A DNA stretch of 64,000 bases from Mangifera indica (taxonomy: Eukaryota > Streptophyta > Magnoliopsida > Sapindales > Anacardiaceae). Both the position numbers and the translations under genes were made by a program. The stretch is taken from NCBI RefSeq assembly GCF_011075055.1, contig NC_058137.1:22801463-22865462 (forward strand), written 5' to 3'. Under the pieces are notes generated by a model that saw nothing but the letters and a program-made list of their open reading frames with translations, did no database searches and was not told the DNA's origin. The stretch's first letter is position 1. Each line of letters begins with the position of its first letter. Positions 11,834 to 23,205 of the stretch are shown one piece after another.

Positions 11834-13627
11834 GCATAAATAAATATAAATATATATATATATATAAAAATGCAAAAAAGGGCAAAAAGGGAAAAGAGAA
11901 AAAGAGAAAGAGATAAAGCTTTAGATATAAAGAGAAAGAGAAAACTTTTCCATCATTTTACATCTTCTCCCGTAAGAAACTCCAGCAGCCACCATTTTTC
12001 AGTTTTTTCCTTTGCTTGCTTGAAGAAAAAGGAAGGATTTGAGGGAGTTGGAAGATAAGAAAAGAAAAGAAAAGAAAATGAAGCACTTGGAAGCTTTTGT
12101 AACCAAAGATCTCCTTCCTTCTTCTTTCATCTATGTTTATATGCATGTTATGTGAATATGTTAGAGTGTTTTGGTATTGATTTAAAGTGATCTTGGTGAT
12201 AAAGGAAGCAAAACAAAGAGGAGGAAGCCAACTTTCAAAGATTTGGCTTAAAGCAAGGTAAGGGGTTTCCTCCTTGATATGTGATATGTTTTAGGGTTTT
12301 GGTTCCTTAGATCTATATTATATATGTTGATTTTGATGTTGAGGAATGTTGTTTTGCCATTTGGGATGTCTATGTATGTGATTTTGGTTCATGGCAGAAA
12401 GTTACAGAATATTTACAGTTTTTGCCACTGAGTTCGTCCCATGTTTTGGCTGCCTGATTGAATGAATTATGAGTGCTATTATAGGTCGTTGGAAAGATCT
12501 TTGAATCTTCTTTTCAACGATATATAGCTTGTATGAGTTAGAAACCGTTTGGGATGTTAAATTGTATGAAAAAGAAGGTTGCCCTGTTAAATGACTGTTC
12601 TGTGAACAGTGTTTCGCAATTCTGGGCAGGAAAGAAAGAAAGAAAGAAAGAAAAGGAAGAAGAAAGGAAAGAAAGGAAAGGAAAGGAAAGAAAAGAAGGA
12701 AAGAAAAAGAAAGAAAAAATAAGAAAAAGAATTTGGGACTCAAGATTTAGGGGTCGTCCCAAGAGTAATGTCTGGTGAGTTATGAATAAATTTAAATGGA
12801 AGCAAAATTAGTAAGATATAAGACCCGCATGCATGCTATAAACTATGAGGGGGCACTTTACACTACACCGCCCACAGTAGGGCACGTCCGCAGTAGGACA
12901 CGTCCGTAGTAGGACATAGACCCCCAGTAGGGTCCGCTCGCAGTAGAGCATGCTCGCAGTAGAGCTTAATTCAGAGTCAGAAATAGTGTAGTGAAAGAAA
13001 AAGAGCTTGAGCTTAAAAAAAAAAGTGCCAAATCCCTATAGTTAGCTTCCAGAAAGTATTAAATAGACACCAGATGGGACAAAGTATGACCCAAATAGTA
13101 AAGAGTGCACTAAATTACCCCCTCAATCTCTTATAGAGGTTAGGATGTGGGGTTGAGTCCCAAAAGTGAGTTAGAACAGGAAAAAAGGATAGTTTACTTA
13201 ATTTTTCCCCTTACTGAGTGTTCTAATCACTCACTCCCTTTTCTTTCCTGACTGCAGGTACAGGTGATCGAGGTAGCTGCGAGGCAGGGTCAGGTCAGCG
13301 TAGGTAGATCCGGCTGGAGCAGGTTATCTCTGGTTTATATTACATGCATACAGTAGCATGTTCTTATGGACCTTTGACTTTTGAGATTATGGTACAGTTA
13401 CATATGATTACTCCTTGTTTTCAGATACTTTCAGATGAGTCTTCATATGAGTATATACATCTTTTGTTCGCTTCCAGATTTTTAGTTTTCTTGGAATACT
13501 TCTTAAACACTTTTAATGATGCGTTTATTTTAAAGTATTTTTAAAAAGAAAAAAAAATAGACGCTACGAATATTAATTCGTAACATTTCTCCTTTGATGG
13601 GTAGTACTTCTAGGGAGGGATGTTACA
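11669..13627 (+). repeat. 3' LTR of gypsy element
   Basis: 1959 bp, nearly identical to the 5' LTR. Most of the length difference comes from a shorter (TA)n run (about 11764-11826). It ends GATGTTACA followed by the ATATG duplication. Confidence 0.95.
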
Positions 13628-13632
13628 ATATG

Positions 13633-16560
13633 TCACTTACTTTCAAACAAATTATATAAACTTACCTATTGTTATAACGTTTTTTTATATTTAATTGAAT
13701 AAATATTATATATTTAAAGTGAAAAATCATGAATATAATCCATTTTATAAAATTCTAATTCTAATAAATTCTCACTTATAGTTTCTAAAATTTGTGTACT
13801 TATAATAATTTTGTTTTAAAATCTAAAATGACGATTGCAACAAATAGTAATGATGTTTTCTTCCAATATTTTTTAAAATTTTCCTTAATTTATCTAGCAA
13901 TATCTTGAAAAACATTATATAACTTATATTCTTATAAAAAAGAAAACTAATTTATTCAATATATACATGAGCATTGATTTATGGCTGTTTTAAGGGGTTT
14001 TAACACGTTCATTAGAGCACCGGTCATGTCCTAATCATACTCAAATAAAAAAAAATTAGACTTTTGGTATCTTTTGGTTGTGTATTAAAAAATTGTATTA
14101 TAATTGTTTCATATCTTTCACATAATTTCAATATGAGACTTAATGAATTCCATTTAGTTTTGACATTAGTTATTAATTTGTTACGTCTTAAGCCTATTTA
14201 TTTACACATGTGATGGTATATTTGTATACGTGTTAAAGATGATAAATTGTAGGCGATAATATGTCTAATTGCTCATATATGTCCTTCTATCAAACTCAAT
14301 CCATCTTGATACTTAATATGAAATAATTTGCCACCAAACAATAATTTAAATTATTCATCGATAACTTAATTACTCTATCATTATTTGACATTGTCAAACA
14401 TAAATGTAAAAAAAAATATATATTTGTTAATCGTGAGTAAATTGTAACACCAAACTAAAAATATTTTAGTACCCTAAATTTATTTATTTTTCACAATTAT
14501 CAATTATAATTAATATAATACATCGTTACACAAAATTATCCCATTTAAAAAAAAAAATTAGCAAAATTGATTGTTCAGTTGGATATAGAAGTCAATGGAA
14601 GAAGACAATGAAACCAATCTGTTGTCATCTTCCATAGAGTTGGAATCAATACCACAATTATGTCCTTCCATCAATAGATTTAATAAGTTATAAAAACACC
14701 TTAAACAATTGACAGAGAGAACCACCGACTTTAAATAACTTACAACAAAATCTATCTTACCATTAAAATCTTCAAAAAGAAAGCTTTTACTTCAATTACC
14801 ATCTTGTTTTTTAACCTTAGCAGATTAAATTCATTAGAGTCTGAAAAATAAGCACTTAAGTATTTTGGAAAATATTTTTTTAAAATATGCCAAAATTTAT
14901 TCATTTTAAATTCAGTTAAAATTTAATTTCAATTGCATACCATAGAGTTGGTACATTTTTGAACAATTTTGATTTAAGAAATAAAATATCTTTAAGTTAT
15001 TCTTAAAATTCAATAAAACCGTAAATAATATTATATGTACATATTTTTAGTATATAAATTAAGTACATATATGATATGTTATTATGTGATTGGGTACTAC
15101 TTTATTTTTAATTCAAAATCATCTAATTATATAATAATATATTATTTATGTATTTTAATCATGTACTAAAAATGTATAAGAATAATTTTATTGTTATACT
15201 AGATAAGGGATGTACACACTAGAATTGGCAAATGGGCAAACTAGCACATTCATTTTTTTTTTTGTTACATTTGCATGGCAAAATTTTTAGCCCCCTTAGT
15301 TTAAAAATTTGTACATACACCTCCAAATTATAAATTCTAGTGTTTAAAAAAAAAAAAAATACAGTAAAACCCTTTGGCTTATAAATCTGACACTTACCCC
15401 TATCTTTCCTCTCCTACCCCTCCCCTGTTTTCTAAGTTCGATATACAGGTCTACTGTTCTTTAAAGTTTAACTTATTTACTAAATTTTGATTTTCTACAT
15501 AGAAAACCACCAATCTAAACCCTAGACGTATTCAATTCCATTAACTTGATTTACTGAAAATACACCCCCAACTTAGTTAAATTCACAACTTAATCACTTA
15601 AACAACCACAAAATTGTGATTTCCATTGCCAAACTCAAACACTAACTTTTAACCATAAACCCAATATAATCCACATTAACACAGTGTTTATTTTAAAAAA
15701 AAAATGTATAATGAATGAAATAAAAAGTCACAACTAAAATTTTCCCCCATTTTTACATAGAAGTGTGATTTGAATCTTCTAAAACAAACTCAACAATCAC
15801 CACAAAGAAAAATGATGGCAATGAAGAGCAATGGCAGAGCACGACTAAGAACGAAGAGGAGATAGATGAGAAATCAATTTGTAAGATTTGATGGGTGATT
15901 ATGGTAGATTTACAGTCGGATTTTTCGTTGAAAAAATTGGACAAAAACTATGCTGAAATTTCCTAAATTCAATTTATATATGATAAAAAATTTTTTTTTT
16001 ATCAATCTACCAATTGTTGGATATAAAAGTGTTAAGTCTTGCCGATGTTCGTATAACCCTAGCAAATACAATTATTTTAAAAGGGTATTTGATTCAAATA
16101 ATATTTTATTATTAAAATTAAATTATTACTTGAAAGATAAATTATTTAAAAGATTACTTTGTATAAATAATTATTATATGTGATAAAATTTAATAAAAAC
16201 AAATAAATAGAAATAATTATTATGTTTGATTAGAGATAATAAAAGAATACTAATAAATTAATTTACTTAAATACTTTTAGATATAATTATTTTAAAATAT
16301 TTTTTATATTATTCGTTATATTAATTAAAAATGAGATTATTTTTATTAAAAAAATTAATAAATAAAAATATAATTATAATAAAATTAAAATTATATTAAT
16401 AATATTTTAATACATAATAATTAAATTATAATTTATATTATTTATTATATTTTAATAATTAAATAAAATAATATAAATAATAAAAAATAAATTGATACGA
16501 TATTTTAATAAAAATTTACTAATAAACCGAACAAAAATTAAATTAGTAAAGTACTCTTCT
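13633..16560. other. Block A intergenic region with hAT transposase debris
   Basis: AT-rich DNA between the gypsy element and UGT2A, matching 36918-39350 in block B. Its left part includes the hAT relic annotated separately. The rest (14.5-16.5 kb) has no gene; short ORFs such as 15950-16183 are AT-coded and resemble no protein. Confidence 0.6.
13950..14530 (-). pseudogene. hAT transposase relic (block A)
   Basis: Read on the minus strand with several shifts and stops, this shows pieces of the RNase H-like core of plant hAT/BED transposases: a DN...NNDRVIKL segment, a GK-FH segment and an NVKTKWNS segment equivalent to the usual TRWNST motif. A better-preserved relative lies at 43.27-44.95 kb. 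Block B has lost about 500 bp of this region. No function is expected. Confidence 0.55.
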
Positions 16561-16674
16561 TGCAACGGCTCTGATTCGGAACCCTTGTAGTCAGTCAATA
16601 TTGAAGTTGTGCTGCAACTTCGAAGTTTGAATCTTCGCAGTTTGACTCTTCAATCTAGATTGTTGACTATTAGA

Positions 16675-16691
16675 TGACATCATCTCTGACG
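16675..16691 (+). promoter_or_regulatory. as-1-like element upstream of UGT2A
   Basis: TGACATCATCTCTGACG has two TGAC cores starting 12 bp apart, the spacing of as-1 (TGA-class bZIP) elements; the first half-site is imperfect. It lies about 115 bp before the ATG and 40 bp before a TATA-like run at 16728-16737. Two TTGAC W-box cores lie just upstream (16641-16670). Block B keeps all of this. as-1 sites commonly drive salicylate- or xenobiotic-induced UGT genes; that role here is inferred. Confidence 0.5.
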
Positions 16692-16727
16692 TTTCTTTCT
16701 TGCTCCTGTAATTTTTATACTTCCATT

Positions 16728-16737
16728 TTTATATATT
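16728..16737 (+). promoter_or_regulatory. TATA-like box of UGT2A
   Basis: TTTATATATT about 70 bp upstream of the UGT2A ATG, also present in block B. Confidence 0.5.
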
Positions 16738-16804
16738 CCATTAACTTTCTTATAAGTATACTCACAACGAACAACGGAATCATCTTCCACAAATCACAAG
16801 CTCA

Positions 16805-18262
16805 ATGAACAAGAAAGCTGAACTTGTTTTTATCCCTTCACCAGTCTTCGGCCACCTTGTCTCCACTGTGGAGCTGGCCAAGATCCTCGTCCATCGCCAC
16901 CACCGCCTCTCCATTACCGTCCTCGTCATGAAACTACCCTTTGACTCCGACATCAACGGCTATCTCGACTCACTCTCTGAATCCCACCATATCATCAAAT
17001 TCGTTCATCTCCCCAACGATGACCTTCCACAATCCAAAACCAGAAACTTCTTCACTTCTTTCATTGAATCTCATAAACCCCATGTCAAAGAAGCTGTCTC
17101 TAGGCTCGTTCAGTCAGAGTCAACCTCCGATGACTCGCCGATATTCTCCGGGTTCGTTCTCGACATGTTTTGTACATGTATGATTGATGTTGCCAATGAA
17201 TTTGGAGTTCCGAGCTATATTTTCTTCACTTCGAGTGCAGCTTTTCTGGGTTTGATGTTTCACATGCAATTTCTTTATGATGATGAGAATAAAGACCCCA
17301 CTGATTTGAATGACTCGGATACTGAGTTGGAAGTAATGAGTCTTGTTAACCGAATTCCTGTTAGGGTTTTGCCCAATGTGTTCTTGGGGAAAGAGGGGTC
17401 TTCCATTTTGTTTGAGGCGGCGAGGAGGATTCGAAGAGTTAAGGGTATCGTTGTAAATACGTTTATGGAGCTGGAATCTTTTGCCATCAAGTCTTTATCT
17501 AATGGTGAAATCAACATCCCACCCGTTTATCATGTGGGGCCGATTTTGAATCTTGATGGAAATAGCATCGATAAGGGGTCATCCGGGTCCCAAACAAAAG
17601 CAGAGATCATTGAGTGGCTTGATGATCAACCACCATCATCAGTTGTCTTTCTATGCTTCGGGAGCATGGGAAGCTTCGATGAGGATCAGGTGAAAGAGAT
17701 TGCTTGCGCGCTTGAACAGAGTGGGCATCGGTTCTTGTGGTCTCTTCGTCAACCTTCACCCAAGGGTCAGTTTCCTGTTCCCATTGACTACACGAATCTA
17801 ACAGACGTGTTACCAGAAGGGTTTCTTGATCGAACAGCTGCGGTCGGAAAAGTAATTGGTTGGGCTCCACAAGTATCAGTCCTAGCCCACAAGGCGGTCG
17901 GAGGGTTCGTGTCACATTGTGGGTGGAATTCAACACTAGAGAGCATATGGTTTGCAGTTCCAATAGCCGCTTGGCCAATGTACGCGGAGCAACAATTAAA
18001 CGCATTTCAGATGGTGGTTGAGTTAGAGTCAGCAGTGGAGATTAATATGGAATATAGGAAGGATTTTTCAGGAGAGAATAAAATGTTGGTGAGTGCAGGG
18101 GAGATAGAGAAAGGGATCAGAAAGTTAATGGAGGATGATAATAAGATAAGGGAAAGAGTGAAGGAGATGAGTGAAAAGAGTAGAAAAGTGATGATGGAGG
18201 GTGGATCTTCATTCACTTCACTGGGTTGCTTCATTGATGATGTTATGAGCCATTTGTCATAA
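16805..18262 (+). CDS. UDP-glycosyltransferase UGT2A (UGT71-like)
   Basis: Intact single-exon gene of 485 residues in the same family as UGT1A. Catalytic His17 lies in VFGHL; in UGT2B the residue before Gly16 is Val, as is common. The catalytic partner is Asp120 (FVLDM). The PSPG box spans Trp353 to Gln396, with HCGWNS at 371-376 and the glucosyl-type ending AEQQ, so UDP-glucose is the expected donor. Ala384 (IWFAVP) replaces the nearly universal Gly at PSPG position 32; the same change occurs in UGT2B, so it predates the block duplication. Twelve residues differ from UGT2B. A receptor kinase relic lies 0.5 kb downstream on the other strand. Confidence 0.95.
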   Translation: MNKKAELVFIPSPVFGHLVSTVELAKILVHRHHRLSITVLVMKLPFDSDINGYLDSLSESHHIIKFVHLPNDDLPQSKTRNFFTSFIESHKPHVKEAVSRLVQSESTSDDSPIFSGFVLDMFCTCMIDVANEFGVPSYIFFTSSAAFLGLMFHMQFLYDDENKDPTDLNDSDTELEVMSLVNRIPVRVLPNVFLGKEGSSILFEAARRIRRVKGIVVNTFMELESFAIKSLSNGEINIPPVYHVGPILNLDGNSIDKGSSGSQTKAEIIEWLDDQPPSSVVFLCFGSMGSFDEDQVKEIACALEQSGHRFLWSLRQPSPKGQFPVPIDYTNLTDVLPEGFLDRTAAVGKVIGWAPQVSVLAHKAVGGFVSHCGWNSTLESIWFAVPIAAWPMYAEQQLNAFQMVVELESAVEINMEYRKDFSGENKMLVSAGEIEKGIRKLMEDDNKIRERVKEMSEKSRKVMMEGGSSFTSLGCFIDDVMSHLS

Positions 18263-18774
18263 ATTTATTGTAGTGTCTCGAATTATGACGGTTTGGACTT
18301 AGGAGAACACCGATGTGATAACTTCTGTGTTGTTTCATGGAAGCTGTGTTTTCAAATCCGGAGTAGGCCAATTAGTTCAATCAGAAATTAATCTATAATT
18401 TGGTTCGATTCTTATATAATTATTGATCAATTGAAAAATTAGTCAAATACAGTTAAAATCATTATAACTAAACAAATTTAAAATTGCACTCATTTTTTAA
18501 ATTTGTTTTAGACTCGCTTCTTTTAGCCCAGTATTTGGTCTTATACATGTAGATTAACAGGGATTTTAGTTGAATCATGTAAAGATTGTGGTATTCTCTT
18601 TTTAATATTTATTAATTGAGAGAATCATTCAAACCGTATCATGAATTTCAGAAACTCATACAACCTACATATCTACATGAACATATTACAAACAAATGTA
18701 TATTTTATTTTACTTCTACGCATCATTGCAACAATTAATTAAGCAACAATAATTTTGTATAAATATTTTTCCGT
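18263..18774. other. 3' flank of UGT2A
   Basis: Noncoding DNA between two convergent features. Similar to 41064-41504 in block B, with an internal length difference. No gene seen. Confidence 0.5.
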
Positions 18775-19520
18775 TTATTCATATAATGCCCAATCGGTTG
18801 AAAAGTCTAATTGAATCTCCCTTATAGAGACATTCTCAAAAGAAGAAAAAAAAGGTTTTGGAGACAACTGCAAGTCGACAATGCTTCCTTCTAACATCTC
18901 AATAACTTTTGTAATTAAGGGACGATCTAGACACTTGTATGCATCATAACCCAATCAAACAAAGTTTTTTGGCAATCACCATTTTATATTTAGTGACATG
19001 TTTAGGCTCTAAATTTTCACCAATATTTATTTGATTATATGCCCAGGAGAGGAAGTAGGCTTTGCTTGAACTAGCTACCCTCATATCAGAATTTCTTTTG
19101 CCTCCAACCATTTCCAGCAGTAGTATTCCAAAACTATAAACATTTAACTTGTTAGAAACCTTTCTGAAATTCCTTGAAATCAATTCAGGAGGTATGTATC
19201 CTATTGTTCGTCTTGTAGTACTAACAGACACAAAATCTTTTTCCTTTGGATAAAATTTTGCAAGTCCGAAATCAAAAACTTTTGGGATGAAATTTTGGTC
19301 TAGCAAGATATTGAGGCTTAATGTCAAAATGAAGAATGCATACATCACATTTCCTATGTAGATACTCAATCCCATGAGCAATTGCAAGAGCAATTTCACA
19401 TAGTTTATCCCAACTAAATGATAGAGACTTGCCAAGCTTGGAAAATATATGTTTATCGAGAGATCCATTTGACAAATACTCATACACAAGAGCACATTGC
19501 CACAATATATAGTTAAATGA
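18775..19520 (-). pseudogene. Receptor-like kinase relic, LRK10-like (block A)
   Basis: On the minus strand this encodes the C-terminal part of a Ser/Thr receptor kinase: ALVYEYLSNGSLDKHIF (subdomain V), HFDIKP (catalytic loop, with HFD in place of HRD), FDFGLAKFYP (DFG), GYIPPELISRNF, then VYSFGILLLEM and the tail ending DWALYE. HFDIKP and the KEKDFVS segment are typical of LRK10-like / rust-resistance Lr10-type kinases. A frameshift after HFDIKPQ and another near KKLCLIGL break it. The extracellular domain, membrane span and subdomains I-IV are absent. Block B has the same remnant (41505-42240), so it was already a fragment before duplication. Confidence 0.85.
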
Positions 19521-19559
19521 GTAATTAATACTTTTTCATTCAAACACTACCTCTTTTAA

Positions 19560-19947
19560 CGAAAAATTAGAATAAAAGGGCAAATAAATAATTTTGTTTT
19601 GAATAAAAAATTATTTTTTTATGTAAAATTAGAATAAATTTAATAACTCATAAGTGGGTAAATAAAACTTTCAAAATTAATAGAGAAAAACTTAAAAAAC
19701 CCGCATACTTTGGGTGGGAAATAGTTCTTTGGCCCTTTTAAAAACAAGAGATACATAACTTTGGGATGTTACTGTACCAGATGGGAACAAGCCTGTTGGC
19801 CATTCAAGTCTATTGGCCATTTGTCTTATCCTTTTCTTTCTCGGTGTTACCAAATCACTTGCATCATCATCCATCGCTTATTTATACTTGCCTTTCCCTG
19901 TGTTGAATTTGACTCACAAATATCAAAAACAGTCATCCGCTGCTTCA
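19560..19947 (+). promoter_or_regulatory. UGT3 promoter region
   Basis: From about 19763 this matches the UGT4 upstream region (from 31017), sharing GATGTTACTGTA, a GGTGGGAA/GATGGGAA...TTGGCC segment and a TATTTATA box at 19879-19886, 62 bp before the ATG. The UGT5 promoter also has GGTGGGAATAAG...TTTTGGCC near 48155. Confidence 0.55.
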
Positions 19948-21401
19948 ATGAACAACAAATCTGAGTTAGTCTTCATCCCTACACCAGGCGTCGGCCACCT
20001 TGTCTCCACCATTGAGCTGGCCAAGCTTCTCCTCCACCGCCACCACCGCCTCTCCATCACCGTCCTCGTCATGAAACTACCATCCGACTCTAAAATTAGT
20101 GCCTATCTTGACTCACTCTCTGTTGATGACCGTATCAACTTTGTTCATCTCCCCAACGATCACCTTCAAGGAATCAACCGCATCGGCGTCTTCACTTCTT
20201 TCATTGAATCGCATAAACCCCTCGTCAAAGAAGCTGTCTCTAAGCTTGTTCTCTCCGAGTCAGCCTCCGATGACTCACCTAAACTCGCTGGGTTTGTTCT
20301 TGACATGTTTTGCACAAGCATGATTGATGTTGCTGATGAGTTTGGAGTTCCAAGCTATATTTTCTTTACATCGGGTGCAGCTTTTCTGGGTTTGATGCTT
20401 CACTTGCAGGCTCTTCATGATGAGCAGAACAAACAAACTGTTGACTTGAAAGACTCGGATTCTGAATTGGAAGTACCGAGTCTCGTTAAGAAACTTCCTG
20501 CCAAGGTTTTGCCTTCTGTGTACTTCGAGAAAGAATGGCCTGTGATTATGTTTGAGCTGGCGAGGGGGTTCCGGAGAGTAAAGGGTATTGTTGTAAATTC
20601 GTTTATGGAGCTGGAATCTTTTGCCATCAAGTCGTTGTCTAGTAGTGAAGCCAACATCCCACCCGTTTATCCTGTGGGGCCCATTTTGAATCTTGACAGA
20701 AATAGCATCGACCAGAGTCAACTGAGTCCAAAACAAAAGCAGAAATCATCGAGTGGCTTGATGATCAACCACCGTCATCGGTTGTGTTTTTATGCTTCGG
20801 GAGCAAGGGAAGCTTTGAGGAGGATCAGGTGAAAGAGATTGCGTACGCGCTTGAACAGAGTGGGCATCGGTTCTTGTGGTCTCTTCGTCAACCTCCATCC
20901 AAGGGCCAGTTTGCTTCTCCAAGTGACTACACCAATCTAACAGACGTGTTGCCGGAAGGGTTTCTTGAACGAACAGTCGGGGTTGGAAAAGTAATCGGGT
21001 GGGCACCACAAGTGTCAGTGTTAGCCCACAAGGCGATCGGAGGGTTCGTATCGCATTGCGGATGGAATTCAACACTGGAGAGCATATGGTTTGGAGTTGC
21101 CATTGCCACATGGCCTATGCTCGCAGAGCAACAATTCAATGCGTTTGAGTTGGTGATTGAGTTGGGATCAGCTGTTGAAATTAAAATGGATTATAGGAAG
21201 GAGCTGTTGGCAGAGAATCGAATAGTGTTAAGGGCAGGGGAGATACAGAGAGGGATTAGGAAATTAATGGAGGATGATAATAAGATAAGAGAAAGAGTGG
21301 AGGAGATGAGCCAAAAGAGTAGAAAAGCTATGATGGATGGTGGATCTTCATTTACTTCATTGAGTTGCTCCATTGATGATGTCATGAGCAATTTGTCATA
21401 A
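19948..21401 (+). pseudogene. UGT3, UDP-glycosyltransferase broken by one-base deletion
   Basis: A full-length UGT71-like reading frame split by loss of one base at about 20712-20717, between the codons matching ILNLDGNCID and STESKTKAE of UGT4. Upstream of the break the frame gives a normal acceptor half (MNNKSELVF start, GVGHL, FVLDM). Downstream a different frame gives the complete donor half, with HCGWNS and AEQQ. Without that loss the length would match the family (484 residues). It carries GVAIATW where most UGTs have GVPI, as in UGT4. The first frame stops at 20832, which would leave a product without the PSPG box. The promoter looks intact, so it may still be transcribed. A sequencing or assembly error at this base is possible. 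Confidence 0.85.
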
Positions 21402-21800
21402 AGTTTGGACTAGAACATAGAACAAGGGTCAAATTTTACAAGAATAAATTGATTTTGGGTAGAAAAGTACTATTTATATCATTTAGGGGTGAAAATGTTT
21501 TTGACTAAACCTTAGGCGGGATATGGAATTTACTTTAATAATAATAATAATAATTAAACATGTTTTTTCGAATGACTTTTACTAAAATATTTGCTGTCTG
21601 TGGTAATGATATATGTGACAGTGGACCGAGTTGAGCTGTTTTGGATGTATAGTACAGTGCACCTAACCCACGTGTCAAGATTTGTTATTTAGTGAGCTTT
21701 TATATTATCAATCCAATAAAATCTCAAGGTTTACAGCATGATCTAACGTCTTTGGGACATGTCTCATGGGCCCTTAGCCGGTCGGGCCAAAAAATGATTT
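21402..21800. other. 3' flank of UGT3
   Basis: The first 160 bp match the UGT4 3' flank, including an AAT microsatellite. The rest shows no gene. Confidence 0.5.
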
Positions 21801-21974
21801 TCTTGGATAGACACTGGAGGTTACGTGAACTGTTTTGCATCCAAGGATCAAGAGCATCCGCAAACTGATGAGATATATGAGATGCTGGAAGGATTAGCCA
21901 TGGAAATGAAACATGCTGGTTGTAGGGCTAGGCGAAGCTCCAATCTAGATGTAATCTTGCAGTTTGATGAATGA
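21801..21974 (+). pseudogene. PPR protein C-terminal relic
   Basis: A 57-codon open stretch ending in TGA at 21972-21974 reads SWIDTGGYVNCF, then DQEHPQTDEIYEMLEGLAM and EMKHAGC. This closely resembles the E/E+ region at the end of plant PLS-class pentatricopeptide repeat proteins (SWI-GG, HPQTDEIYEML). No PPR motifs precede it, so it is a fragment or the last exon of something lost. Identification rests on this short match. Confidence 0.6.
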
Positions 21975-23006
21975 ACCGGAATATTTGTTTTAGAATTTAA
22001 AATAGGAGAATGAAATCGTGTTAGTAAACTGAAGACAACTAGCCGCAAAAATTTTGGCTGTTGAAAGGCCAGTAGTTGGCCATTAAATTACTGTGGATAC
22101 AACATGATGGTAGGTCCATATGTTGGTCTTTCGTCAAGACTGACAATTTGGATCTGCTCAACTTGCTCAGTTGAGCAGCTCCGTGTTTAGCATAACTCCA
22201 ATGGACTTGATGCTTGCATGGTCTTTAGTGGTCAAGTTAAGCAACGGAGACTGAATCAGGGTTGATTGGATAAGCTGCTCAGCTTTATTTAAACAAGTCT
22301 TAATTCATTGTTCAGGTAAACTACAAAAAACATTTTCTCAGCCTAGCATTAAATTATCTCACACTTCATGCTAAGGGATAAAAGGGGGGCTTTATATGGT
22401 GCATGAGTATGTGTAGGATTTGTTGCATGAGTTTCTTTATATGCTGTTTTCTCATTGCGACTTTATTATTAGTATCTTCTATCCTATGTCCTCTACCATG
22501 ATCAAAGCAGTTTCTTTGTTGATGTTTTAAAGTGAACAAACTAAAATTTTTATAGCAAAGCCTGTCCTTTTGATGAAAATTCTTAAGATAATGAATAATA
22601 AGTTTAAAATCCATTTGAGAGAAGTTGACGGTGCCTGAATTGAAGCAAATGCAAATCTGTATAAAAAAAAACTTCAAACCATTGGGTATCATACAGTTTC
22701 TATTTCCTGATAACTATACCTCACCAGGACTAAGTTTTAAGCAAATAAATAACCAAGCAAAAGTTTAAAGTCAATTTTGTATTGATTTACAGGATTTGAT
22801 ATTTCATTAAGTTAGCAAGAAAACTCATACTTTGGCCTTTTTTTTTCTTCTCGTTGTAATTAGTTTTTATTATGTTGGTCAGTGTTCTGCTGTAATGGAT
22901 TTTAATAAGATTTAATTCATTTCAAATTTTATAATTTCATTTCTCTTTTTTTTCTGAGAATATTACAGGAACAAATTCCACAATATGCAATTAATTATAA
23001 TTGCAG
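21975..23006. other. Intergenic, no gene recognised
   Basis: Mixed-composition DNA with possible splice-like sites (CAG|GTAAAC near 22315; a pyrimidine tract and ACAG near 22970) but no recognisable coding region. Confidence 0.4.
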
Positions 23007-23205
23007 AAATCAACAGTACCATAGTCAGCCTATTGTACTTCAAGTCCAGGATGAACAGATTCTACAATGTGCTTTCTCCTCGTCATCTGCAATTGAGCAG
23101 GATGATCATGGAGTTGCCAGGGGAGTCCATGCCATCTACCTCACTTATCCAGTTTGCACCGGGGTCCCTCTGCAGAATCATTCTAGGATAAACCCAAGCG
23201 ATTGA
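23007..23205 (+). other. Possible terminal exon of an unrecognised gene
   Basis: After an acceptor-like TAATTGCAG, an open frame of 66 codons (QQYHSQPIVLQVQDEQ...) runs to TGA at 23203-23205. Its base composition is more gene-like than its surroundings. It matches no family I recognise and has no visible upstream exons, so it may be a relic or chance. Confidence 0.2.

Noticed and set aside
15950..16183. 77-codon ORF conserved at 38737-38970
   Set aside because: Its conservation follows from the block duplication. AT-rich codons and no similarity to known proteins argue against a gene.
22366..22692. 108-codon minus-strand ORF
   Set aside because: No family match, no promoter or splice logic, and no conserved motif.
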